DNA of 23,163 bases, taken from Firmicutes bacterium UBA6418 (lineage in GTDB: Bacteria > Bacillota > Clostridia > Peptostreptococcales > Anaerovoracaceae). Positions within the stretch are counted from its first letter, which is position 1, and each line of letters starts with the position of its first letter. Below are positions 7,225-15,855 of this stretch, piece after piece. Location of the stretch: assembly GCA_002439735.1 (NCBI GenBank), contig DJPG01000150.1:1-23163 (forward strand), read 5' to 3'. The position numbers and the translations under genes were made by a program. The notes below the pieces were generated by a model. It saw nothing but the letters and a program-made list of their open reading frames with translations. It searched no databases and was not told where the DNA came from.

Positions 7225-7593
7225 ATGAAATTTAAGATGTATCACACCTGTATCACCGTATTGAATCTGGAAAAGTCCATGCACTTCTATGAAGAAGCGT
7301 TAGGTCTCAAAGAGGTCAGACGCATTGAGGCACCGGACGGATCTTCGAAGCTTGTATTTATGGGAACGGAAGGCGGAGACTGCCAGCTTGAGCTGACCTG
7401 GTATGCTGACCGGAAAGAGCCGTATGACCTCGGAGATAACGAGATCCATATCGGCTTCCGTACCGATGATTATGAAGCGGCTTTAGCCAAACATAAGGAA
7501 ATGGGCTGTGTCTGTTTTGAAAACCCGAAGTTTGGCGTATACTTTATCGAAGATCCGGATGGCTACTGGATGGAAGTGGTACCGACACGCTAA
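7225..7593 (+). CDS. VOC-family glyoxalase-like metalloenzyme
   Basis: A 122-residue vicinal-oxygen-chelate protein, close in length to small glyoxalase I enzymes. The four metal-ligand positions of glyoxalase I are all present: H7 (MYHTCI), E56 (LELTW), H75 (EIHIGF) and E117 (WMEVVP). Lactoylglutathione lyase or a lyase for another thiol adduct of methylglyoxal is the likeliest role, since glutathione is often absent in Clostridia; the thiol cannot be read from sequence. AAGAAAGAGAGAAAG before the ATG gives only a moderate ribosome binding site. It is a single gene transcribed away from nfeD and converging on the large regulator gene. Confidence 0.85.
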   Translation: MKFKMYHTCITVLNLEKSMHFYEEALGLKEVRRIEAPDGSSKLVFMGTEGGDCQLELTWYADRKEPYDLGDNEIHIGFRTDDYEAALAKHKEMGCVCFENPKFGVYFIEDPDGYWMEVVPTR

Positions 7594-7620
7594 ACCGCAG
7601 AGAACACGAACGAACCGATG

Positions 7621-7668
7621 GTCGGCAGGACACCGGGAAAGAAACGCTGTATCCTGCCGACTCTGCTG
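7621..7668 (+). terminator. Hairpin terminator after the VOC gene
   Basis: GTCGGCAGGA (7621-7630) pairs perfectly with TCCTGCCGAC (7652-7661) across a 21-base loop. The following tail (TCTGCTGTTTTATT) is only partly U-rich, so termination may be imperfect. Confidence 0.6.
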
Positions 7669-7670
7669 TT

Positions 7671-9443
7671 TTATTCGGAAGCAGAACGATCGAAGAACGG
7701 AGGGATGAAAGTTTCAATCGCGCTGCGCAGTTTCGGATGACGGATCACAAAGTGGATCGTCGGCGCGCTGCCCTTGGAAACCATCGCCCACTGTCCTTCA
7801 TGTATGTGGATCTGCAGATTGCGGAACGCGTGAGAACTCGACTTTTTCAGCGCGCAGCTCGGATGTGCCGCGGCGAAGGCTTCCGTTTGCTGCAGATGCG
7901 CCGCATAGGAAACCGCATCGTAAAAGACATCGCGTTCATAGAAGATACTCGAAAGATCTAGCGCTGGCGGATGCAACGCCAATTCTTCCGGCGGGATATT
8001 CGCGATTTCGATCTCCAGCGCCTCTGTTTGCAGGAGCTGCAGAACGCGAGCCTTTTGCGCGGCGTGGTTCGCAAGCAGGAGCTCTTGCTTTCCTGCCGGG
8101 ATCCGATTCTTTTTCGCAAGGGAGACAAGCAAGGCTTCGTCCATCGTATAGAGTGGAAGTGAAGAAAAAATACTCCTGCGCTTCCCCGGCTTTTCCAGAT
8201 CGGCCAGCAAGAAGAGCTGCCATTCCTTTTTTTTCTCACTGCGGTAGATCTCCATCAGTGGATATGCGTCTGCCAGCAGTGCCTGCGCGCGTTTTGTGTA
8301 ATACTTCACTTCCTTTTTCAATTTAGTCAAATAATATTTTCCCTCGCTGTGATGACCGGAAATCGCTTCACCTGCGAGCGCCGCGGAGCCTGAGACCTTG
8401 AGCAAATGAAGAAAAACATTGTTTTGTGTGTTTTTTAGATAATACGGCGAGATCTGACCGGTCATGTACATTGGGATCCAGCTTTCCAGACCCAGCATCA
8501 TATCTTCGAACGAACGATCCAGATTGTGGATCTGATGCAGATGCAGACCTTTTTTGAGAAGCATGGCCATGCCGAACATCCATTTCTTGGGAAACTCCGG
8601 ATCCTTCGCCATTTCGCCCATCGGCATGTCACTGTACATGATCACGGGCGCGGTGCTTTTGGAAAGAACGGTCGCTTTCAAAAAATCCAGCTCGCTTTCC
8701 ATCATTTCCGAAAGGCCGGAGTACGTTTTGGAAGCAGGAATCTGAAACGGAACGGTCGGAATTCTGATTTCATCAAAGCGGATTGCCTTGATGTACGCAT
8801 TGAGGTCGAAGTCATCCAGCTGCCGGAGAAAATCCGCGATGTCATGCCTTGCGGCCGCTTTCACTTCCTCACTGATCAGGACAGGTGTTTGAAGCAGCCA
8901 GCCTCGCAGGTGCTCGTAACGAACAGACAAATCGGAAAGAGCCGCAAGGTCTTCAACGCCTAGAAGCTGCGACAAAGTCAGAAGTTCAGCCGGAGTTTTG
9001 ATCTTGCGGGCGACGAAAGAAGCGACTGCATCGGCGAATTGCCTTGGATCCGCAGGGCGACGTGAACCGCTGCGGATCCGAAAGACGGTAGAAACATCAT
9101 AGTTTGTATACCTGCAAAGTTTGCTCAAGTTGATATGCAAGGCATGGATCAATGCGTTGAAATTCTGACGCAAGACTTCTCTGTCGGCAATAACAAGATC
9201 GTCGCATGCCAAAAAAGCTGCCTCTATCGTCGAAACTGTCATTTCGCTCTGTGCATGCCGCTTCGCTGCTTCGGCAAGCGCCAGACAGAGGTTTTTCCAA
9301 GCATCTGAACCGGGCTCGGGGATGCGGCTGCCGCTGCGGTAACGGCTGAGGGTAGCCTGGGAAATGCCGGATAATGCGCAGATCTCCTTTGATGTGCAAC
9401 CAAGCAGAAGCAGATAATCATTTAATTTTTCGCAAAATTTCAT
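7671..9443 (-). CDS. Large regulator with two XRE-like helix-turn-helix segments
   Basis: A 590-residue protein, not a characterised family as far as I know. Two HTH-like segments are visible, at about 17-41 (ending LSRYRSGSRIP) and 104-130 (ending VFRIRSGSRRP); the shared RSGSR-x-P tail suggests an internal duplication. The remaining 430 residues have no known enzyme motif; the stretch 265-410 (YSDMPMGEMAKDPEFPKKW, LGLESWIPMYMTGQISPYYL) resembles a conserved but unassigned region in other clostridial regulators. No transmembrane segment is seen. An in-frame TGA nine bases upstream of the ATG at 9443 fixes the start. It is divergent from a lipoprotein gene across an 11-bp inverted repeat, so that gene is a likely target. 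Confidence 0.72.
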   Translation of the reverse strand: MKFCEKLNDYLLLLGCTSKEICALSGISQATLSRYRSGSRIPEPGSDAWKNLCLALAEAAKRHAQSEMTVSTIEAAFLACDDLVIADREVLRQNFNALIHALHINLSKLCRYTNYDVSTVFRIRSGSRRPADPRQFADAVASFVARKIKTPAELLTLSQLLGVEDLAALSDLSVRYEHLRGWLLQTPVLISEEVKAAARHDIADFLRQLDDFDLNAYIKAIRFDEIRIPTVPFQIPASKTYSGLSEMMESELDFLKATVLSKSTAPVIMYSDMPMGEMAKDPEFPKKWMFGMAMLLKKGLHLHQIHNLDRSFEDMMLGLESWIPMYMTGQISPYYLKNTQNNVFLHLLKVSGSAALAGEAISGHHSEGKYYLTKLKKEVKYYTKRAQALLADAYPLMEIYRSEKKKEWQLFLLADLEKPGKRRSIFSSLPLYTMDEALLVSLAKKNRIPAGKQELLLANHAAQKARVLQLLQTEALEIEIANIPPEELALHPPALDLSSIFYERDVFYDAVSYAAHLQQTEAFAAAHPSCALKKSSSHAFRNLQIHIHEGQWAMVSKGSAPTIHFVIRHPKLRSAIETFIPPFFDRSASE

Positions 9444-9483
9444 AGGCTTTCATTTCCTCCATGCAGGAACCATTTCTCCTGAT

Positions 9484-9512
9484 ATTGTACACCGCGCAGA
9501 GGCAGATGAAAA
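9484..9512 (-). promoter_or_regulatory. Promoter of the large regulator gene
   Basis: On the minus strand TTTTCA (9512-9507), a 17-base spacer and TACAAT (9489-9484) give a reasonable vegetative promoter, with a leader of about 35 bases to the start codon. Confidence 0.55.
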
Positions 9513-9531
9513 GACTTTGCCGCAAAAAAGA

Positions 9532-9561
9532 TTTCCGAATTGGCATTGGACAATTCGGAAA
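9532..9561. promoter_or_regulatory. 11-bp inverted repeat between divergent genes, candidate operator
   Basis: TTTCCGAATTG (9532-9542) and CAATTCGGAAA (9551-9561) are perfect inverted copies with 8 bases between. The repeat lies about 20 bases behind the regulator's -35 box and upstream of a TATGAT -10 candidate (9585-9590) for the lipoprotein gene. It has no U tract, so it is not a terminator. Confidence 0.65.
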
Positions 9562-9650
9562 CTCAAGTTCAGTGCTTACAGACATATGATAAAATGGAGA
9601 GCGAACGTAATGAAATGCAAGAAACAGGAACATGATGGAGGAAAGAACCG

Positions 9651-10790
9651 ATGAGGGAAAAGCAAAAGAAGATCAGCAAACGTATCGCATTTGCGCTCCT
9701 TGCGGCATTGCTGCTTGGCTTGAGCGCCTGCGGGGATAAGACAACCGTCAACGCGGACGGAACGGAGACTACCCAGGCGGAAAAGGGCGTGAAGGTGACA
9801 GAAACCGCGGCAAAGGCCGCGCAGACAGAGGAATACAGCTGCGAGGATTTCAGCATGACGATCCCCAAGGGCTGGACGGTCACCAGCGGCGGCGCGAATA
9901 TGCTGCACAGCATCCGGGTGTATGATCCGAATGAGCCGCTGAATCAGATGTTTGTCCTGCTGAAGGCCGACTGCCTGCTGCATTCGCAGGAGGGGAAAAA
10001 GGCGTGGGAATATAACTACCAGATAGGAAGCGCGCAGGCGGCCCTGTTTGCGGCCGCTCCGGTGCTCAAAAATCCGTCCACGGAAGGATTCTTTCAGATC
10101 TTCTCCAAGTACGCAAAATTCATCACGAAGATGGAGTCCAGCTATGCCGGCTATACGTTTCCGACTTTTGATGACTTTACGGTGACCGAACGCTTTGACT
10201 CGACGAGCAGTCTGAAAAATCAGGCGCTCGGCGATGAACTGCTGCGCGCGGATTTTACCGCGGACGGGAAAGCCGGGGAAGGCATGTTTGCGGCATCGGT
10301 CGTCGATTTTGGGAGCTTTTCCATTGCGGCAGGCTTCAACGGCTACATGCTGGAGGAAACAGACGGCGGATATTACAGCGCTTATAATGTCATGGCAGCT
10401 ACAGCCGCGAAGGATACCTTCATCGAGTGGGAAAGCTTGCTGACGGAATGCATGAAGAGTCTGCAGTATTCGGATAGTTTTGTCAGCGCGACAAACCAAA
10501 GCAGCAACGAGCAGGTAGCCTTGGCGCAGCAGATCAGCGCGAATTTTAACGCGACCATGGACGGCATCATGGATTCCTGGGAACGGCGCAGCAAGAGCCA
10601 GGATATCATGAGCCAGAAGCAAAGCGACGCGACATTGGGATACGAAAGAGTTTACGATACCGAAACCAACGAGGTTTATCGCGCGACAAACGGATTTACC
10701 GATGTTTATGACGGGAAACGTTACCAGCCGGTCACCGATGACCAGATGTACGCGGAGCCGATCAGCGGTTACATCGAACGTGTTGATTGA
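9651..10790 (+). CDS. Lipoprotein of unknown function
   Basis: A 379-residue exported protein with a type II signal peptide: a basic start (MREKQKKISKR), a hydrophobic core (12-22) and the lipobox LSAC with lipidated C27. A Thr/Ala/Glu-rich linker (29-62) leads to a mature domain starting near CEDFSMTIPKGW, which resembles the opening of PsbP-like or related surface domains; the C-terminal part (about 290-379) carries YERVYDTETNEVYRATNGF and ends in SGYIERVD, a pattern I have seen in other Firmicute surface proteins without a function. A GGAGG site lies about 11 bases before the ATG. It is divergent from the large regulator and has its own terminator. Confidence 0.82.
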   Translation: MREKQKKISKRIAFALLAALLLGLSACGDKTTVNADGTETTQAEKGVKVTETAAKAAQTEEYSCEDFSMTIPKGWTVTSGGANMLHSIRVYDPNEPLNQMFVLLKADCLLHSQEGKKAWEYNYQIGSAQAALFAAAPVLKNPSTEGFFQIFSKYAKFITKMESSYAGYTFPTFDDFTVTERFDSTSSLKNQALGDELLRADFTADGKAGEGMFAASVVDFGSFSIAAGFNGYMLEETDGGYYSAYNVMAATAAKDTFIEWESLLTECMKSLQYSDSFVSATNQSSNEQVALAQQISANFNATMDGIMDSWERRSKSQDIMSQKQSDATLGYERVYDTETNEVYRATNGFTDVYDGKRYQPVTDDQMYAEPISGYIERVD

Positions 10791-10827
10791 CCTTCTTGTC
10801 CGCTTGCCTGTTCGGATAGAAAACGCA

Positions 10828-10876
10828 AACATCCCGGAAGTTCCAAAAGAAAACGGAATTTCCGGGATGTTTTATG
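10828..10876. terminator. Shared terminator of the lipoprotein and CDF genes
   Basis: AACATCCCGGAA (10828-10839) pairs with TTCCGGGATGTT (10860-10871), and the loop can extend by TTCC/GGAA. U-rich tails lie on both sides, fitting convergent genes. Confidence 0.85.
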
Positions 10877-10891
10877 TTTTCTGTTAACGGA

Positions 10892-12070
10892 TTAACGCTC
10901 AGCATCCACGTAGGAGCGGTCGAATTCAATCACGGCGTGGAAGTTCGGATTGTAAGCGGAAACTGCGTCTACAAGCGTTTTCCGAATTTCTTCACCGCTC
11001 AGTTTACAGTCCGGAGCAAGGGCGACATCGAAGACCACGTTGGTGTGCGTCGGACCGGAGACCAGGCGAAGGTCGTGGAAATTGATGACCCCGTCCAGCC
11101 CGGAAATAGCGCTACGGAGAACCTGCTTCAGTGGCTCGCGGTTCGGATCACTGAGATTGACTGGATCCATATGGACGGTGCAGTTGATATGAAGCTCCTT
11201 CGCGATTTTATGCTCGAGATTGTCGATGCGGTCATGGCTGACCATGATATCGACAGCTGCGTCGACTTCTGCGTGCAAAGAAACAAAGATCTTGCCGGGT
11301 CCGTAATTGTGCACCGCCAGATCATGGATGTCCAGCACCCCTTCCTGCTTCAGAGCAATGTCTTCGATGGCCTTGACCAGTTCGGGATCCGGCGCTTCGC
11401 CAAGCAGTGGGCTGACCGTCTCGCGCACCAGACCGATGCCGGACCAGACGATGAACAGCGCAACCAGTACGCCCATGTAACCGTCGATCTGGAGATTGCA
11501 GAAGTGTCCGATCAAAAGACTGAGCAAAACCACGACTGTCGAAATGACATCGTTGCGGCTGTCCGTGCCGGTCGCGATCAGTGTCATAGAATGGATTTTT
11601 TTCCCGGCAGTCACATTAAAGGCAGCCTGCCAGATTTTTATAGCGATGGCGAGCAGCAGCACGAGAACCGTCGCCAGACGGAACTCGGTCGGCGTTGGAT
11701 GCAGAATCTTATCCACGGAGCCCTTGCCCAGTTCCAGACCAACCACGATGATGATCACAGAAACAAGCAGACCGGCCAGATATTCGATCCGCGCGTGCCC
11801 GTAAGGGTGCTCCTTGTCCTCCGGCAGCGCAGCCAGTTTGAAACCGATCAGCGTGATCAGGGAAGACGAGGCATCTGCCAGATTATTGACCGCGTCGGCC
11901 ACGATGGCGATGCTGCCGGAAAGCAGTCCGACTGCGATCTTCATTGCGCAGAGCAGCGTATTGGACAGGATCCCCACGATGCCCGCAACCTTACCGTACT
12001 GATCTCGCACCTCTGGATTTTGCACATCCTCATAATTGTGGATCAGCTTCCGAAATAAAAAATCATGCAT
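10892..12070 (-). CDS. Cation diffusion facilitator exporter, probably Mn(II)-type
   Basis: A 392-residue CDF transporter with about six transmembrane helices (roughly 28-230) and a cytosolic C-terminal region longer than usual (about 230-392). It exchanges cytosolic divalent metal for protons. Site A residues fall in TM2 (ADAVNNLADA, D59/N63) and TM5 (TDSRNDV, D170/D174). Asn/Asp in place of the His/Asp of zinc CDFs is the pattern described for MntE-like manganese exporters, so Mn(II) is the likeliest substrate; this is inference. HPYGHARIEY (88-97) is the usual cytosolic loop motif. The C-terminal segment seems to hold two ferredoxin-like parts. The start overlaps the upstream TSCPD gene by 8 bases. 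Confidence 0.9.
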   Translation of the reverse strand: MHDFLFRKLIHNYEDVQNPEVRDQYGKVAGIVGILSNTLLCAMKIAVGLLSGSIAIVADAVNNLADASSSLITLIGFKLAALPEDKEHPYGHARIEYLAGLLVSVIIIVVGLELGKGSVDKILHPTPTEFRLATVLVLLLAIAIKIWQAAFNVTAGKKIHSMTLIATGTDSRNDVISTVVVLLSLLIGHFCNLQIDGYMGVLVALFIVWSGIGLVRETVSPLLGEAPDPELVKAIEDIALKQEGVLDIHDLAVHNYGPGKIFVSLHAEVDAAVDIMVSHDRIDNLEHKIAKELHINCTVHMDPVNLSDPNREPLKQVLRSAISGLDGVINFHDLRLVSGPTHTNVVFDVALAPDCKLSGEEIRKTLVDAVSAYNPNFHAVIEFDRSYVDAER

Positions 12071-12314
12071 GTTTCATAGCCTCTTCGATGGCTTTGGCGA
12101 GTTGATCCGGGCAGGAAGTCTGACGAAATCCGCAGTGAATGCCGGATAGCTTTTCTTTGACTTCACTGCAAGGCATACCCTTGACAAGTGCGCAAAGCCC
12201 CTTGTGATTACCGTCACAGCCGCCCTCAAAAGCGACATCCTTTACCACGCCGTCTTCGACATCCAGATAAATCGTGCGGGCGCAGACACCGGTTGGATGA
12301 TATTCGTATTTCAT
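12063..12314 (-). CDS. TSCPD-domain small Cys-rich protein
   Basis: An 83-residue protein of the TSCPD family (TIGR03905-like), named after the TSCPD motif present here at residues 67-71. Six cysteines are present (C11, C33, C41, C49, C61, C68), most at positions conserved in the family, which suggests metal or Fe-S binding. Related domains occur at the end of some ribonucleotide reductases, but the free form has no established role. AAAGGAG lies before the ATG. It overlaps the start of the CDF exporter by 8 bases, implying translational coupling and perhaps a shared link to metal handling. Confidence 0.88.
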   Translation of the reverse strand: MKYEYHPTGVCARTIYLDVEDGVVKDVAFEGGCDGNHKGLCALVKGMPCSEVKEKLSGIHCGFRQTSCPDQLAKAIEEAMKHA

Positions 12315-12326
12315 AAAAAATCTCCT

Positions 12327-12355
12327 TTCAAAGGTATATTCACTTGTGTTAAAAT
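12327..12355 (+). promoter_or_regulatory. Promoter candidate for ylmH
   Basis: TTCAAA (12327-12332), a 17-base spacer and TAAAAT (12350-12355), with a TG extension at 12347-12348, would start transcription about 80 bases before ylmH. It overlaps the ribosome binding site of the divergent TSCPD gene. Confidence 0.5.
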
Positions 12356-12440
12356 AATTCTATATGCTGCCCGCGTTTTGCAGAGTCTGGACAGGCATTA
12401 TGCTTATTCTACCACATTTTGCGTCGAAAAGAGAAGAAAA

Positions 12441-13241
12441 ATGGAAGAAAACAAAATTTTTTTGCGAACGATTGAAGAAAAATACGAGCGATTCTTAGAT
12501 TATGATATCATTATGAACAGTGACTTTCTGAGTTTAGAGCAGCAGAGCCTGCTGGTCGGTTTTTTGCGTGCGCATACAAAAGAAAGCGTATGCCTGTTCG
12601 GTGGTTATCCGGAGGCCGAGCGCAGACAGGTGCTGTTCCTACCGGACTATACCGGTGTTCCGGCAGGTTCGCAGGATGCGGAGATCCTTGCTTTTTTCCG
12701 GGAAAATCCGCAAGATTGTCCGTTGGAAGCGCTTGACGTGCGCGTCGCGCCGGCAGCCCGCGGCAAACTCACGCACCGGGATTACCTGGGCGCGCTGATG
12801 GGAGAAGGCATCCGCCGGGAAAAGATCGGCGATATCATCGTAACCGAAAGCGGTGCGCAGATCATAGCCACACGGGAAATGTGCGCCTATCTTGCGCAGA
12901 ATTACCGGCATGTCGGACGATTTGAAGCTGACGTTAAGGTTCTGCCAATTTTTGAGCTTTCCTATCGGGAATCACAAACAAATACCTTGTATTTCACGGT
13001 ATCTTCACCTAGAATTGATAATATAGTAGCGGCAGTTTACGGTCTGTCCAGACGGCTCGCGACCGAAGCGATCCTTGCGGGACGCGTATTCGTCAATGGC
13101 CTGGCGACAACGAAACCGGATATGTCGCTGAAGGGCGGTGAAAAAATCGTTCTGCGCGGAAAAGGCAAAGCAATCTACCACGGCTCAGAAGGTACCTCTA
13201 AAAAAGGAAAATTATACATCAGCGTGGATAAATACGTTTAA
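12441..13241 (+). CDS. ylmH: YlmH-family S4 RNA-binding protein
   Basis: A 266-residue protein from the ATG at 12441. The open frame extends upstream, but the sequence before this codon is not protein-like and overlaps the divergent TSCPD gene; GAGAAG precedes the chosen start. The N-terminal two-thirds is the YlmH domain with the signature THRDYLGALMGEGIRREKIGD (about 111-131), and the S4 RNA-binding domain is at about 189-245 (SRRLATEAILAGRVFVNG). B. subtilis YlmH binds the large ribosomal subunit and takes part in rescue of stalled nascent chains. It usually lies in the division/ylm cluster; here it instead precedes a TIM-barrel gene by 22 bases, probably as one transcript. Confidence 0.9.
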   Translation: MEENKIFLRTIEEKYERFLDYDIIMNSDFLSLEQQSLLVGFLRAHTKESVCLFGGYPEAERRQVLFLPDYTGVPAGSQDAEILAFFRENPQDCPLEALDVRVAPAARGKLTHRDYLGALMGEGIRREKIGDIIVTESGAQIIATREMCAYLAQNYRHVGRFEADVKVLPIFELSYRESQTNTLYFTVSSPRIDNIVAAVYGLSRRLATEAILAGRVFVNGLATTKPDMSLKGGEKIVLRGKGKAIYHGSEGTSKKGKLYISVDKYV

Positions 13242-13263
13242 GTTCGAGACAGGAGGGCATCAG

Positions 13264-13989
13264 ATGGATCAAAAAGAATTGCCGAGAATTGCAGGAAAAC
13301 TGCGGTCAAAATATTTGGAAATGCCAGAGGAGATCTACAAAGCCAAAGGCATCGTTATCATGGGCAAACGCATTAAGTCCGTTATTTTTACAACCGATAT
13401 CGCGATCATCCGCAGCTGCAACGCGGACGCGGTTCTGGCAGTCTATCCGTTTACACCGCAGCAGGTGATCTCGCAGTCGATCATCAACGTGGCTCCGATG
13501 CCTGTTTTTGTCGGCGTCGGCGGCGGCATCACCAACGGCGTCCGTTCCGCGATCATTGCCAAGGACGCGGAGGGAGACGGCGCTTGGGGCGTGGTCGTCA
13601 ACGCGCCGGTCACGAATGACAACATCAAGCTGATCAGCGCCGCAGTCGACGTGCCGATCATCGCGACCGTCATCCATGAGAGCGCGGACATTCAGGCTAG
13701 ACTGGACGCCGGTGTTTCGATCCTCAACGTATCGGCAGCGGCCAGAACGCCGATCGTGGTAAAAAAGATCCGCGAAAAATTCCCGACGGTACCGATCATC
13801 GCGACCGGAGGCCCGAACCCGCAAAGCATTCTGGCGACCATCGAAGCCGGCGCGAACTGCATCAGCTATACGCCGCCGTCAACGGCCGAGATCTTCGCGG
13901 ATATCATGAAGAGCTACCGCGAGCAGGAGGATGTCAGCGAATCGGCAGAGGACCATGTAACGATCCTCGACGCGATCGAACGGCTGTAA
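13264..13989 (+). CDS. TIM-barrel protein of unassigned function
   Basis: A 241-residue protein from the ATG at 13264, selected because AGGAGGG lies seven bases upstream. The alternating beta/alpha pattern, GVGGGIT (84-90) and ATGGPN (180-185) near the C-terminal ends of strands fit a (beta/alpha)8 barrel with a phosphate-binding end, as in ThiG or nitronate-monooxygenase relatives; annotations such as putative hydrolase exist for similar clostridial proteins but I know of no tested function. Other conserved-looking spots are NAPVTNDN (113-120), VIHESADIQ (136-144) and YTPPST (202-207). It follows ylmH closely and ends in a two-way terminator. Substrate unknown. Confidence 0.72.
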   Translation: MDQKELPRIAGKLRSKYLEMPEEIYKAKGIVIMGKRIKSVIFTTDIAIIRSCNADAVLAVYPFTPQQVISQSIINVAPMPVFVGVGGGITNGVRSAIIAKDAEGDGAWGVVVNAPVTNDNIKLISAAVDVPIIATVIHESADIQARLDAGVSILNVSAAARTPIVVKKIREKFPTVPIIATGGPNPQSILATIEAGANCISYTPPSTAEIFADIMKSYREQEDVSESAEDHVTILDAIERL

Positions 13990-14034
13990 AATCCGGCAGC
14001 TTTCGCATCGAAGACCGGTCGAAAACAGAAAGAA

Positions 14035-14090
14035 GAAAAACCCGAACAGAGAAAGCGGGATACCGCAAGAAGCTCCGTTCGGGTTTTGTT
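14035..14090. terminator. Shared terminator of the TIM-barrel and ABC-F genes
   Basis: CCCGAAC (14041-14047) pairs with GTTCGGG (14077-14083), extended by A/T pairs outside and AGAG/CTC inside; TTTTG on the + side and TTTTTCTTCTTT on the minus side suit convergent genes. Confidence 0.85.
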
Positions 14091-14121
14091 TTGCGTTCAC
14101 ATTCGAAAAAAGTCCGGGCGG

Positions 14122-15687
<1,566 letters not shown>

Positions 15688-15731
15688 ATAAAAACTCCTA
15701 TTCTATTATTGTTTCTTTTTTCCGCATACCT

Positions 15732-15760
15732 ACTATATCCTATTTGGCGGGTAATAACAA
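15732..15760 (-). promoter_or_regulatory. Promoter of the ABC-F gene
   Basis: On the minus strand TTGTTA (15760-15755), a 17-base spacer and TATAGT (15737-15732) form a good vegetative promoter about 45 bases before the gene. Confidence 0.75.
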
Positions 15761-15770
15761 GATAAAACAG

Positions 15771-15799
15771 TTGTTTCTTCGCAGAAAAACAAGTATACT
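15771..15799 (+). promoter_or_regulatory. Promoter of the sigma-54 activator gene
   Basis: TTGTTT (15771-15776), a 17-base spacer and TATACT (15794-15799) form a near-consensus vegetative promoter about 50 bases before the start codon. It is back-to-back with the ABC-F promoter. Confidence 0.78.
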
Positions 15800-15855
15800 A
15801 AAGAAAATCCAAGTTGGTACGCGGATCATTTACGGACGGCAGGAGGCAGGATCGT

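Noticed and set aside
9418..9633. 71-codon minus-strand frame spanning the regulator/lipoprotein gap
   Set aside because: It covers the candidate operator and both promoters and has no start signal; only its last few codons near the regulator ATG were kept as a finding.
10874..12058. Long open frame (394 codons) on the + strand opposite the CDF exporter
   Set aside because: Its translation is rich in His, Asp, Gln and Arg with no domain pattern, and the minus strand encodes a clear CDF protein with metal motifs, so it is an antisense shadow.
12204..12440. N-terminal extension of ylmH by 79 codons
   Set aside because: It overlaps the divergent TSCPD gene and the promoter region; family length and the GAGAAG site favour the ATG at 12441.
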